The position numbers and the translations under genes were made by a program. From the NCBI GenBank assembly GCA_032622095.1, contig CP136065.1, forward strand, positions 58,215,949 to 58,279,948: a DNA stretch of 64,000 bases, read 5' to 3'. Below, piece after piece: positions 36,254-47,345 of the stretch; positions within the stretch are counted from its first letter, which is position 1, and each line of letters starts with the position of its first letter. The DNA is from Siphonodentalium dalli. Lineage: Eukaryota; Mollusca; Scaphopoda; Gadilida; Siphonodentaliidae. The notes beneath the pieces were generated by a model. The model was not told the DNA's origin and searched no databases. It saw only the letters and a list, made by a program, of their open reading frames with translations.

Positions 36254-36702
36254 GGTTTCAATTGAGAGTAGCCTACATTCTGGTCAAAATAACTCAAGTT
36301 GGAATTGTTTTCTGACTTTATATTCAAATTAAACTGAAATTATCAATCAGAAAGACGGTTTTGATGAGCAAAGGATGATTTACTCAGGTTGAAATTGGCA
36401 GGTAGGTTTGAAATTGAAACTTAAATTAATAACCATTTTTCAATAAACAAGTACTATATGGTGTGGTGGAAATGTTGAATGCATGAAAGATGATAGAGAT
36501 CTATACATGCTGTGTAAATTCAGTCAAATGGATGAAAAACTGGAAATAAACTCAGATGCAGTATCAAAAACAGGATCACACAAGTTTAATAAGAGTCATG
36601 ATTGGCTTAGGGTTAGGTGCAATGCGAGATGATTGGTTATATATTCCCATATATGGTAGTCCAGGCTCAAGCTTGTGATGCAGATGTCACCTGCCGTCTT
36701 AC

Positions 36703-36774
36703 CATCATCAGCCTGTAAGGGTTTGCCTGCATTTTTAAACTCTTCAGGAATATACAGTCCGTTATCGGAAGATT
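36703..36774 (-). CDS. SORBS: SORBS-like exon 7, 72-bp cassette
   Basis: A 72-bp phase 1-1 exon with acceptor gttgtttccag and donor gtaagac. It encodes 24 residues, ESSDNGLYIPEEFKNAGKPL then QADD. The SxNGLYIPEEF core (aromatic-x-Pro) resembles the Y-x-P units of the other small exons. Family F element F5 starts about 160 bp upstream on the acceptor side. Confidence 0.85.
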
Positions 36775-36935
36775 CTGGAAACAACATGCAAGAAAATTTC
36801 AACAGGGAAAACGGTGTGGAAACAAGTATTATTAGTCGGAGGTTCTCAGCTAAACAAACCGGAGGAAATACATATGTGGCTAGATGTGCTGAACAGCCCA
36901 ATGCTGAATGGGCCAATACGAAATATACATTAATA

Positions 36936-37189
36936 CAAGCCTTGAAATAGCGTGCCTGTCATTTGCAGAATGAGGTCCCCAGAGGGTGAATTTAGTGATG
37001 CTACCCCGCATAGCGGGCTAGCATCACCAAATTCATCCTCTGGGGACCTCATTCTGCTTACACCTCAGCAGAATGAGGTTCCCAGAGGGTGAATTTGGTG
37101 ATGCTAGCCTGCTATGCGGGGTAGCATCACTAAATTCACCCTCTGGGAACCTCATTCTGCAAATGACAGACACACTATTTCAAGGCTTG
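36936..37189 (+). mobile_element. family F hairpin element (F5), no target duplication
   Basis: Nearly identical to F4 and F3 in sequence, but the 8 bases on each side do not match. Confidence 0.85.
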
Positions 37190-38390
37190 GCAAAGGCAAT
37201 TTCCCATTTCTAAGGCCTGCACGCATGGTCCCAAAAACCTGCATGTGCAACCTTTTTATTTGCATCCAATCTGTCTGGAAAAGTTGTAATAGGTACAAAA
37301 TAATTGTGGTTTGCTTTCTACACAAAGACATGCAAAATTGAGATCAAACAAGACTTGTTTCCCAGTTCAAATTTTCAATTAATTTCTGTAATTGGTAACT
37401 CTATTCAAACATATCTTAACTTGTGATAGGTTGAGACTATTATCTCAGTAAAAATGCATCTGTCAAACTTTATTGGGGAATATTTTTATGAAATAAATGC
37501 CATGGAATTTATCTAACTTTTAGCAGACGTCTGTTCCAGAAATAACGGTCATGTAAATTGAAATTACACTCGAAGCTAGCCAATGCAAAGGTGGAATGCT
37601 TCGTTGGGTGTGTGTTCCAGAAAATAAATACGCGCACGGGTGGTTTTTTGACTTGAGAAATGAGAAATTTACTTTGCATGACCTCATAACCATAATTGTC
37701 CAAAAACAAGATGAAACCCCCAAATTGTTTTGTTTTTTTTGAAATTTCATAATGGTATTCCGAAAAATAATTTCAAACAGAGAAAAAGAAGGTGATCTGA
37801 GCCCAGTACAGCACATTTTTATGGTTGGTATGGAAACACACATTCAATCAATAAACAGGGACAACAAGGTCAAGGTTGCAGTATCAAAGAATGTGGAGAT
37901 AAACCAACTTTCTCAAAGTCAGTACTTATACATTAGGATCTTTGAGCACTTTAAACCCATTTATTCACAATTTATACAAACAATTTGACAACAAAGTTAG
38001 ACAAGAAACAAAATGATGATTACTTTCAAATATGTTTCCTCTCAATATCAGGAAATAGTTGAATATATCCACTCTTTTTAAATTAGATATTTATTATTAT
38101 TATATGATCATAAGTTTCTTTCCCCAATTCCTATGTTAAAACATAACGAAAAAAAAAAAAGAAGATGTCTAGCGATGTTCGAAAAAAAAGAAGAAGATAT
38201 CTAGCGATGTTCACATCTTTAATGAAACAACAGGTTAATAATAGTTCTGAGTTATGTCAGATACTTCAGGGGTTAAGATAACTTATTATCAGACCTGAAA
38301 ATAGATCAGGTTTTCCCAGCGACATTCAATGTGACAACGTCTTGTCCAATCAAATTGTGTTTCATATAATAAAACAGTTAACACATTATT

Positions 38391-38506
38391 TCTTGGTTGA
38401 CACAAGGAATTGTCAGCCGTTTGAAGTAAATATTCATCTCGGCCTACAGCCTTGTTTAATAAATACTGACTTCCTCAGGTTGACAATTCCTCGTATCAAC
38501 CTCGAA
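38391..38506. repeat. short inverted-repeat element
   Basis: ggttgacacaaggaattgtc pairs with gacaattcctcgtatcaacc around a 65-bp centre. Confidence 0.65.
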
Positions 38507-39023
38507 ACAATGCAGTAATTGTATAAAATGTTATTTTGTTTATTATATCAAAATTGAACAATGAGATTCAGATTGGTTTTGAATGAAAACCACTTCTAAG
38601 ATACTGCAGTCTTTTATAATGGTATCATATGGTAGAAACTACACTCTAATCTCTGAAAGAGAGAAATAACAATTAATTAATAGGGTGGTGAAACTTTAAA
38701 CTGAGGAAGAAACATGTCAATATATATAAAACAACAAAACCACTCTCAAAGGGAATCTATAAAATGGTAAGTAATATTTTAAGAGAAAAAAATAGTTAGA
38801 TGAATTGTAGAAGAGAAACTTCAGTTACCATAGACCTATGAGAGAAATATAAAGATAGATTATCTAGTGTGTATTCTCAAAATTCCTGTCGCAAGACAGG
38901 CCGGTTGGGTAGCTTGGGACTGAATGACCATCTTAATCGAACATCCATTAAGCTAAGGAATAAAATTAACAGAATGATTGCCGCAAAGTGTATGAAATTT
39001 AGTGCAGTGAATTGGCTGACATA

Positions 39024-39236
39024 CAGTAATGCCCTAAATAATCGACTCCTTAACCACAGCAGAATTATGGGTACTTTTTCAGGATTTAGTTGGAAATAAG
39101 GCTTGTTGCCATTAATCAGAAAGCTCTCACTGAGAACTTTCTGACGAATGGCATCAAACCATATTTCCCGACTAAATCCTGAAAAATACCCACAATTCTG
39201 CTGTGGTTAAGGAGTCAATTATTTAGGGCATTACTT
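39024..39236 (+). mobile_element. family E foldback (E5)
   Basis: TA-CAGTAATGCCCTAAATAA through gagaactttctgacgaatgg to gggcattact. Two full arms with scattered mismatches. Confidence 0.82.
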
Positions 39237-39751
39237 TAGTGAATGGTTTTACAATACAGCTGGTCCATACTACTATACTACTAATTGATGAACGACAGGT
39301 TCAGTCCTGATGAATCAGTCAATGTGGTTCATTTTCGTTATTCTGATGGACAGTTCTGAAATTTGGTTCAATTTCATTGCAACTTATGTAGAAAAATGGC
39401 CCATGTCACCATAAACTAAATGTTCTATTTGAAAACAAAAACTTTACTTCTTTTACACCTGTTCTACGCATTACAACATAAGCATCAAGAAAATATTTTC
39501 ATTTTTATTATAAAACCGCAATATCCACTTTCCTTTTTTCTATGGCCCTATTTACTTAATTATGCCATATTTCATATTGTTAGAAGTCAAGATATTTCTC
39601 TGTTTTCAGGATATGAGCAAAACTATTGTCAGTCAAACAATATGAATTAATATTTGTCTATGCAACTATATGATGCTTCTACTGGTAAAAATAACAACTG
39701 CATTTAAGAAAAAACCAAGTCATGTCAACATAGAAAACACAGATTAGTTAT

Positions 39752-39881
39752 CCCATTAATCCTTTCTTTACTAAATACTCAATCATGAGTAGTTGCCTTT
39801 GGAAATGTTCATACAATAAGTTCAACAAATGACCATAGCCATTTTGTTGAATTTATTATCCAAACATCAAACATCTACTTA
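39752..39881 (+). mobile_element. family D element, 5' part (D5)
   Basis: ttaatcctttctttactaaa, then gagtagttgcctttggaaat. It runs up to the start of A6. A D right-end segment reappears at about 40790-40884, so the element may be split by the intervening A6 and hairpin. Confidence 0.55.
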
Positions 39882-40505
39882 ACACTTTACCCAACAAACC
39901 GGCCAAATAAAGCTTCAACAGCCTAAAATATCTTCGGTCTGTCTCAATAGAACCATACAAATATGGATATCATTGGAACCGGCTCCTTGACCACATTGTG
40001 ATGGTTACAGTTATGCCCTGTGCCAATGCATTCTCTTATATATGCGATTTATATGTAATCTAACTATGTAAGCCCCGATTTGATATTGTTGTATATATAA
40101 TCTAACTATGTAAACCCCGATTTGATATTGTTGTATATATAATCTAACTATGTAAACCCCGATTTGATATTGTTGTATATATAATCTAACTCGTGTAAAC
40201 CCCGATTTGATATTGTTGTATATATAAGCTAACTATGTAAACCCCGATTTGATATTGTTGTATATATAATCTAACTCCTCGAAAACCCCGATTTGATATT
40301 GTTGTATATATAAGAGAATGCAATGGCCTAAAAAAAATCTTTTTTTAACACTTTTTACCATTTTTTCTTACATTCTTTAACAATTTTATAATTTTTAATG
40401 TGTTAAGCCAATGCATTCTCTTATATATGCGAGGCGACCTATGGTCGACTCGCATATATAAGAGAATGCATTGGCACAGGGCCCTTCTGTTGGGTAAAGG
40501 GTTAA
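39879..40505 (-). mobile_element. family A MITE carrying a minisatellite (A6)
   Basis: TTAACACTTTACCCAACAAA to GGGTAAAGGGTTAA. The second cassette is intact. In the first, the loop and inner stem are replaced by the tandem array 40057-40311, leaving only the outer stem halves. Confidence 0.88.
40057..40311 (+). repeat. 42-bp minisatellite, six units, inside A6 hairpin
   Basis: Unit aatctaactatgtaaacccc then gatttgatattgttgtatatat. Six units, the fourth and sixth with small insertions. Left junction ...cttatatatgcgat; right junction tatataagagaatgcaatgg. Confidence 0.93.
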
Positions 40506-40524
40506 GACTGCATGGTAATAGCTG

Positions 40525-40614
40525 CTACCTAAAACAACCTCAGCTACAGTGAAATCCCCCCAAAATAATATTATTTTTGAGGGATTTCACTGTAGCCGAG
40601 GTGGTTATAGGTAG
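40525..40614. repeat. 45-bp-arm hairpin
   Basis: ctacctaaaacaacctcagc and tacagtgaaatcccccc pair with the right arm ending cgaggtggttataggtag. Almost no loop. Confidence 0.85.
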
Positions 40615-42358
40615 GATATCCCTGGAAGACTGAATGTGTAATTCATGTGAAGTGTTCATTGCTTTGTGTGTGTACATTAACTCTCATTATCTATTATACG
40701 GACATGCATGTTATGATACAAAAGGCATTTTGAGATACATGCACCCATCAAACCAATGAAGGTGAATCCTACACTTTCTATTATCTGTTTCTACTTCCTG
40801 AACGTCCCTCCAGACGAAGAATAGAACACTCCAATGTATAATTTATAACTGCATGGGAGAGTCCATTTAGTAAAAAAAGGGTTAAAATGAACCATACAGA
40901 CTGAATTCATTACAACCAAACTGTAGCAACTTGTTCACCAAGAAGCAGTTTTCCGTCATGAGGTTCACATTGATCACAGAACATAGGAGGAAGAGAGACA
41001 CTTGTTACATGTTTAATATTGCTGTCAGACATACAACAGGGTTGTTATTAACTATACAAATGGGAATAGTGGAGACACTTGCCTGCTCTGCCATCTATTT
41101 TGAAATTGAAGAATATGTAAGTTTAATGTTATATCTCATTTTTAAATAGGCAAATGTAATCCATGTTTATGGAAGCTCATCAGCAAATTCAGGAATAAAA
41201 ATATATAGAAACATTATTACAATATGAAACTGTGGACCATGTTTGATATAATTTAACCTCAACCCATGTCAAATCTTTTGAGTTGTCAACATTCTATGAA
41301 TATATGACATTGGCACGACTTCAGATAATCCATGTTTTATAAAATCGAATATCTACAAATTTAAGCATACTTGACTGACTTTCTAACTGATGGAAACCAT
41401 TGCCGTGGCAACAATTGCTGTAGCTGGTTGCCGTAGCTGTGGATTGCACTGTCAGATTTTAGATATTCTAACAGATTTTGAATGCAAATAGAATGGTTTT
41501 TCTAGTCGATTCATAAAATTTGATAAACAGGACATTCAAAATGGAACCTAGCATTAGCGGCGACACAATCTGAGTACCACATACAGCAGATTGTAATGTG
41601 CTACACTTCCCTCTGCCTTTCCTGAATACACCCCCTGATAAACATCTCCATACTATAAAAGGAGAAAGGACAATAAACATAAGGATTCTATCTATTTTAC
41701 ACTCTGCTTGAAAAGTACCAAACTTGGTTGATTGATCAAATAATAATAATGCTATTGACTATTAACACATATGGATCAACAGAAAATTACTCTTCAAAAT
41801 AATAACATTCACATCCCTCAACTTAAGTTTCTATTCTCAGTATTATAGTTAGATACCCACAATGAAAGGGGACTGAACCAATTTAAGCAATTTCTAAAAC
41901 AGTGGTCTCTAAAACAGTCGGTTTGCCACTGTCGACCGGTGATTGTGTTGGCTGATTTTCACCAGTAAAATGTACGGCTTTCCCGGTAAAATCTACAGAG
42001 CGGAAGGTAAAATTAATCGGTCAAATGAGTGGTCATTATTCCGGTCAATTTACGCCAAGTTTCCGAAATTTCGACTGCCGGTCGACCACTGATTTTAACG
42101 CTCTAATATTGTTGGTAAACTGACCGTTTTAGATGTCGCTAATTTTACACGTCCCCTTGGGTCACACAATAAACTAAGGGTTCGATGAGTGCATTACTAG
42201 CACCTGTGGCTGATTCCTAAATCTCATTCACTTGCACTAAAATCTGGGAAACATCATGCAGGAGTGATGTTGGAATTGAACTTCATATAACAGCACTTAT
42301 GGGCAGAGGTAAACTCGGAAAAATTAATGTTCATTGGTAACTATATACGCACCTCTAC

Positions 42359-42620
42359 CTTTTTGCAGCAGAGTGATAAATGGGCTTTGTGTAGGAGGTA
42401 GTTTAATGTCTTCCACTGAATCCGGCAGAGAATCTATGCTTCCGTTCATCAGTGAGCTTTGTGTTGGTTCATTCGTTCTGAAATTTCTCAATGATAATGA
42501 TTCGTCATCACTTGGCTGATATGCGAAGTTACTTGTCGCAATATCAGCTTCTCTATCTGTGTTCTGTGAGTGCCAAGCGAAAGAGTCTTGCGGCTTTGAT
42601 GGTGATTGTGAGGGTTTAAT
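42359..42620 (-). CDS. SORBS: SORBS-like exon 6
   Basis: A 262-bp exon, phase 0 in and phase 1 out, with acceptor tattttacag and donor gtagagg. It encodes about 87 residues, starting IKPSQSPSKPQDSFAWHSQN and ending with a TQSPF segment. It is acidic and Ser/Gln-rich with a few aromatic anchors, and no folded domain is visible. Exons 5 and 6 together restore phase 1 and might be spliced as a pair. A complete family E foldback sits 22 bp upstream of the acceptor. Confidence 0.85.
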
Positions 42621-42641
42621 CTGTAAAATAATACACAGCTA

Positions 42642-42852
42642 CAGTAATGCCCTAAATAATCGACTCCTTAACCACATCAGAATTATGGGTAATTTTCAGG
42701 ATTTAGTCGGAAATATGGCTTGTTGCCATTCATCGGAAAGCTCTCGAGGAAAGCATCTGATGAATGGCAACAAGCCATATTTCTGACTAAATCCTGAAAA
42801 ATTACCCATAATTCTGCTGTGGTTAAGGAGTCGATTATTTAGGGCATTACTG
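42642..42852 (+). mobile_element. family E foldback (E6)
   Basis: TA-CAGTAATGCCCTAAATAATC ... GGGCATTACTG-TA, complete, with TA on both sides. It lies 22 bp upstream of the exon 6 acceptor, so it occupies the branch-point region of that intron. Confidence 0.9.
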
Positions 42853-43059
42853 TAGTGAAAGAAAAAAAAATCAAATAACTTATAATCTATAAAATTTTAT
42901 TATTTCACTCAACAAAATGAATTTATGCACAAATGTGGTGAAAATAGGTTTATTTATCAAACAGCAAACTCATCACTATGCTTGTTGTTCACTTGTTTAT
43001 TACATGATCTGAACCCTTATTTCATATTTTATGGAGGTTTTGGATTAAGTAAAAAATAT

Positions 43060-43173
43060 TATGTCCCCAGTTTATAACCAAATTTACAAAACTCGTCCAG
43101 TAAAGTTTGTCTCTGACCAGACCTAATTTACTGTAATCATTTTATAAATTTCACTATAAACTGGGGACTCAAT
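43060..43173. repeat. short inverted-repeat element
   Basis: atgtccccagtttata pairs with tataaactggggactcaat; the inner arms match imperfectly (aaatttacaaaa / attttataaattt). Confidence 0.7.
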
Positions 43174-43261
43174 GTAGATCCTCTCTAGTGTTCTTGCTGT
43201 TCCATATTTACAAATCTGTATGGAACACGTGACATGTAATAAACACAGAACGACATGTGTG

Positions 43262-43346
43262 TTAATGGGTTTGTTGATATGGCACTTGTGTCAATGTGTT
43301 CTAACTGTCCGCACTAGCACTCGTGCCATATCGACAAACCAATTAA
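43262..43346. repeat. TTAA-bounded short hairpin element
   Basis: TTAATGGGTTTGTTGATATG GCAC pairs with GTGCCATATCGACAAACCAATTAA. Its right TTAA is also the left TTAA of B4, so two elements sit back to back. Confidence 0.7.
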
Positions 43347-43573
43347 CCCTTTAAGTGCCAGGTCCGATTTTTGTATCAACCCATATACCCTGTGCCAATG
43401 CATTCTCTTATATATGCGAGTCGACCATAGGTCACCTCGCATATATAAGAGAAAGCATTGGCCTAACAATTTTTTTTTTTTAGAATTTTAATAATTTATT
43501 CTTATATTCTTTAACAGACTTATTTTGTAGGTTTAGGGCCGATGAGATCGGCCCCTGGCACTCAAAGGGTTAA
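43343..43573 (+). mobile_element. family B TTAA element (B4)
   Basis: TTAACCCTTTAAGTGCCAGG to GGCACTCAAAGGGTTAA, one cassette with a mismatch in the right stem. Confidence 0.9.
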
Positions 43574-43711
43574 CACACTCATGTCGTTATGTGCATGTAA
43601 TGTATTCTGTCGATGTACTCCAAGACTTCTATGTCGCAGGTAATTTATGTAGATTTCCCAAAATACTCCAAAATAGTGTATCAAAATTGGCAGCACAAAG
43701 CTTATATTCCT

Positions 43712-43988
43712 GTTAATCAGTGATTTCCATGACTGGAGGTTCCTGAAATTTTGAGAAAATGCATTGTGCCAATGCATTATCTTATTATATATGTGAGTCT
43801 CCCAAACGGAGCCTCGCATATACAAGAGAATACATTGACCAAACAATATTTGCCTTGACCAGGTAAGCCAGTGCATTCTCTTATATATGTGAGGCTGCCT
43901 ATTGGAAACTCGCACATATATAAAAAGGATGCACTGGCACAGGATCTTTAATGCTGCACAAGCGCAGCTCCCTTCATGAAAGGGTTAT
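43712..43988 (+). mobile_element. family C element, degenerate ends (C8)
   Basis: Left end ttaatcagtgatttccatga, right end tcatgaaagggttattta. Two cassettes with several mutations; an old copy. Confidence 0.7.
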
Positions 43989-44260
43989 TTATGGACTCAA
44001 TATTTATATTATTAAATGGTGTAGTGGCTGAATAGTGAAATATCAGTTTGAAGCAGTGAACTAAAAGCACAACATCTTCAAGAATCTCCCCAATTCAATC
44101 AGGCAAATCGATATATTCCCTAAACATTTTAGGAAATCTTGAAAAATAAATTTGTTAAAAAATATGGAGATACTCTGAAGAAATTTATATTCAAAGCAAT
44201 TTCTCTCCTGTGTGACAATGAACCGATTGAACAAATGTGAGCAAAAGTTTCCTTGCTTAC

Positions 44261-44460
44261 CTTTCTTTCTGGAGGCTTTGCTGTGGTGTCTAGTTTGACG
44301 GGCTTGTATTCTCTTTTCAACGGGCCCGTCCCACCTGGAGTCCAGACAGGGGCCATATCTTTGAATGCAGACTCATTTTGTGGACTTCTCGTTTGCTTTG
44401 CACTTGGCTTCGCTGGGGCAGGAGTAAACTTTGAGGGCTTAAATCCAGGCGCTCTTCCTC
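44261..44460 (-). CDS. SORBS: SORBS-like exon 5, WTPGG / YKPVKL exon
   Basis: A 200-bp exon, phase 1 in and phase 0 out, with acceptor cttattttag and donor gtaagc. It encodes a Pro/Lys-rich stretch that includes APVWTPGGTGPLKREYKPVK. The WTPGG...YKPVKL pattern looks like a linear motif preserved in a disordered region. Vertebrate SORBS linkers carry comparable Y-x-P-V-K/R stretches, recalled rather than searched. Because entry and exit phases differ, this exon cannot be skipped alone. Confidence 0.87.
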
Positions 44461-44493
44461 CTAAAATAAGTAACAGTCATAATGTGTCATGTA

Positions 44494-44660
44494 CAGTAAT
44501 TCCCTAAATCGACTCCTTAACCACAGCAGAATTAAGGGTAATTTTTTAGGATTTAGTCAGAAAAATGGCTTGTTGCCATTCATCGGAAAGCTCTCAGTGA
44601 TGCGATTTGGTCCCGAACTATACTGTGTTCGGGGACCAAATAAATAGTTCGGGACCAAAA
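44494..44660 (+). mobile_element. family E left arm abutting a small palindrome
   Basis: The E left arm (CAGTAATTCCCTAAATCGAC to gctctcagtgatg) stops at the foldback centre. It is followed by a different inverted repeat, tttggtcccgaactat / atagttcgggaccaaa. The E right arm is missing. Confidence 0.7.
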
Positions 44661-45117
44661 AATCACAATGGAATTGCATTTGGTCGGAGAATACCAGTAT
44701 ATTTTCTGATTCCCAACCAAATTTAGAAAAATAGTCATGCTCGCGAGGTAGACCAAATCAGCATAGTTGGTGAGCAAATTGTCATATGGCGTACATATGA
44801 ATACTCGCATAAAATAGTGCAGGATCAAACAAACTTGTCACAACTGTCCGAAAAGAAAGTGTGGATCTTAAATGATGCAACCAGAAGTTTATATGATCTT
44901 GCATGCAATTTGTACCATCATACTGTTTGCTAACTAAAATGCTATATAGATTTTATCCGATATCAACATGCCCTCCCCATGTCAGTGAACACAATAGCAT
45001 CACCTTCTAACAATGGCATCAAAATGTAGACACACAATAGTCCCGACTAAAATCAGGCAGAACTATTGTCCCAAAAAAAATAATAGGTCCAGTCTATTTC
45101 TCGCAATATGAATTGCC

Positions 45118-45225
45118 TTGAATATTAGTGTCCGTGTCATGGTAGTACAGTGGTCAGCTTGCTTGACTTGTAACAACATGGAATTAAGCCCTGCTTGTTG
45201 TCGTTTGGACATCACATCGCAAGTG
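45118..45225 (+). repeat. possible tRNA-derived SINE head, decayed
   Basis: catggtagtacagtggtcag followed by cttgcttgacttgtaacaac resembles the A-box region of a tRNA-derived SINE. The B-box position reads ggaattaagccc, so it is not a functional tRNA promoter. Confidence 0.4.
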
Positions 45226-45419
45226 AGCTTTTACTGTGATTGCAGTATGGGGCTTGCTCATAAACACTACCTGACCTTCGATCATAAATGTTTTATCCGA
45301 CGTTTCGCTGCATACATAAATGGGCATGATAGTTTCCCCAACACATTATTAAACAGGACATAACTGAATTGTGATGCCATATGCATACAAAAAAGTGAAA
45401 CCTGTATATGTAACTTTAA

Positions 45420-45930
45420 TATGAACCCTGTCTATACTAATAACTCATTGACGAGTAGTTCCCTTAACCCTTTACCCAACAGAAGGGCCCTGTGCCAATG
45501 CATTCTCTTATATATGCGAGTCGACCATAGGTCGCCTCGCATATATAAGAGAATGCATTGGCTTAACACATTAAAAATTATAAAATTGTTAAAGAATGTA
45601 AGAAAAAAATGTTAAAAAAAGATAACTGTAACCATCACGTGGTCAATGAGCCGGTTCCAATGATATCCATATTTGTATGGTTTTATTGAGACAGACCCAA
45701 GATATTTTAGGTTGTTGAAGCTTTATTTGGCCGGTTTTGGCCGGTTTGTTGGGTAAAGGGTTAAGAAATGTTCAGATAATAAGTTCAACAAACAACCAAA
45801 TAATCTTTCTGCACTTGTTTTATCTTTTTTATCTGTCTGTCGTCTGATCATTATTCTTGAACACCCTTCCAACTAAATAATAGACCATTCCCATATATAA
45901 TAACTGGGTGGGAGAATCCATTTATACTAG
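45420..45930 (+). mobile_element. family D element (D6) split by A7
   Basis: Left part ctgtctatactaataactca to cgagtagttccc; right part gaaatgttcagataataagt to about 45930. Other D copies read ttcccttaagaaatgttc across the junction, which gives the TTAA used by A7. Confidence 0.78.
45464..45764 (+). mobile_element. family A MITE, internally deleted (A7), nested in D6
   Basis: TTAACCCTTTACCCAACAGA to GGGTAAAGGGTTAA, 301 bp. The spacer end and the whole second cassette are missing, so the long foldback cannot form. Confidence 0.9.
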
Positions 45931-46033
45931 TCCTTCTTGTTAATGCCTGCCAGTTGTAGGGTGCGGTGAGTGAAGATCAACTCTATCTTCTTTCTTTGCG
46001 TGCTGAGGTGCTCTGCTGGGGGTTGGGTCAGAT

Positions 46034-46254
46034 TTAACCCTTCCATAACAGGAATTTTCTTAAATTTTGTGAAAACCCTGTGCCAATGCATTCTCTTATT
46101 TATGGCAGTCTCCTATAGGGAGCCTCGCATGTATAAGAGAATTCATTGGCCTAACTAACAATATTTACCTTGACCTTGTAAGCCAGTGCATTCTTTTATA
46201 TATGCGAGGCTCCCTATGGGAGACTCACATATATTAGAGAATGCACTGGGTTAA
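46034..46254 (+). mobile_element. family C TTAA element (C9)
   Basis: TTAACCCTTCCATAACAGGA; two cassettes. The right end stops at gcactgggttaa rather than the usual terminus. Confidence 0.72.
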
Positions 46255-46392
46255 GGATGTCTATAATGTGGTATTTCAGAGTGTTTGGAAGTTCCCGTTT
46301 TGTGTGAAATGCAGGTTTACCGAAGAATTTATTTAGTAAAGAAAGGGGTTAATAACTGCAAAAAACATGCAGTTTATTGAGGTTTAAATGTA

Positions 46393-46624
46393 CAGTAATG
46401 CCCTAAATAATTGACTCTTTAACAACAGCAGAATTATGGGTAAATTTTCAGGATTTAGTCGGAAATATGACTTGTTGCCATTCATCGGAAAGCTCTCACT
46501 GAGAGCTTTCCGATGAATGGCAACAACACATATTTCCTACTAAAAGCCATATTTCCGACTAAATCCTGAAAAATCATCATTAATTCTACTGTGGTTAAGG
46601 AGTTGATTATTTGGGGCATTACTG
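46393..46624 (+). mobile_element. family E foldback (E8)
   Basis: TA-CAGTAATGCCCTAAATAAT to GGGCATTACTG-TA. The right arm contains an extra partial repeat (catatttcctactaaaagcc then atatttccgactaaatcc). Confidence 0.85.
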
Positions 46625-46677
46625 TATATGGCCAATTTATATGTGGCGACTAAAGCTAGTTTTTCAGAATGACCTAC

Positions 46678-46740
46678 CTGTTCGTGGTGACGTTGATTCT
46701 ATTCTTGCTGAACCATTTACTAGATTATCTGGTGGTTTTT
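46678..46740 (-). CDS. SORBS: SORBS-like exon 4, 63-bp cassette
   Basis: A 63-bp phase 1-1 exon with acceptor attttttcag and donor gtaggtc, encoding EKPPDNLVNGSARIESTSPRT. It is a short Ser/Pro-containing linker with no domain. Skipping it would keep the frame. Both flanking introns carry TTAA and TA foldback elements, one of which (family E) ends about 50 bp from the donor side. Confidence 0.82.
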
Positions 46741-47194
46741 CTGAAAAAATAATTGAAATACATATGACCATAAGTGCATAGTATGTTATGCAAAAACATC
46801 GGAATCAATACATAAGAGTATTCCATATTGTTTTCAACAGCTACTGGTATGTTATATACTTGCAGACAATATCAGTAGTGATGATTCAGAGAAGACAGAG
46901 GGTGCTGTAGTTTGGGAAAGGGTGTGATACTGGGATGGAGTCCATACAACTGTGTGGTAGCTCGTCAATAAGTGACTTCCCCTATATCGCAATCCTCAAC
47001 CTCACTCAGCACATTCCTACTCGACTTTCAAGGAGCATCCCACTGACAAGAAAGAGACAAACCATTGAGTAACCAATAAGCGATTTATCTAGACGTATAC
47101 CCTCCATGTATATAACCCAGTTAAATGCAACCATTGTGTGATACATACTTATATAGCCGTGCATTGTACAAGAAATCTTGACCGCCTATTGTAA

Positions 47195-47345
47195 CATCTT
47201 TTCTTCTTTAAGGGGGTGGCAGTAAGACAGTCTATTCTGACTATGCCACCCCCTCAAATATACAATGTAATATTTGTCAAATGTATTATGCATTAATGTG
47301 TGTATATTGAAATAAAATATCCTATCCTATCCTATCCTATCCTAC
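47195..47345 (+). repeat. probable retroelement 3' tail with (TATCC)n
   Basis: A hairpin (aagggggtggca ... tgccaccccctc) is followed by gtatattgaaataaaa and five to six tatcc units. A short 3' hairpin plus a simple repeat tail is typical of SINE/LINE ends. No reverse transcriptase is visible. Confidence 0.5.

Larger units (their letters stand above)
31876..36702 (-). other. intron 7
   Basis: Contains A4 and A5 only 218 bp apart, F4, and C7. The 2.3-kb stretch 33138-35497 has no recognised feature. Confidence 0.6.
36775..42358 (-). other. intron 6
   Basis: Contains F5, an inverted repeat at 38391-38506, E5, a D fragment, A6 with a minisatellite, a hairpin at 40525-40614 and a D right end to 40884. 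An imperfect inverted repeat with gtcgaccgg motifs lies at about 41900-42095. The ranges 37190-38390, 39240-39750 and 40885-41890 hold nothing recognised. Confidence 0.55.
42621..44260 (-). other. intron 5
   Basis: Contains E6, an inverted-repeat element at 43060-43173, a TTAA hairpin at 43262-43346, B4 and C8. Nothing recognised in the remainder. Confidence 0.6.
44461..46677 (-). other. intron 4
   Basis: Contains half of an E foldback (44494-44598), a palindromic piece at 44609-44660, a SINE-like head (45118-45225), D6 with nested A7, C9 and E8. The range 44661-45117 shows nothing recognised. Confidence 0.6.

Noticed and set aside
37520-37843. 107-codon minus-strand open frame
   Set aside because: No recognisable domain and no splice sites that fit the gene. 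Its composition is typical of random AT-rich sequence, and an overlapping frame on the same strand is equally long.
41900-42095. Inverted repeat with cagtggtc and gaccactg ends, resembling a hAT terminus
   Set aside because: The 8 bases on either side do not match, and the inner arms align poorly, so I could not define an element.
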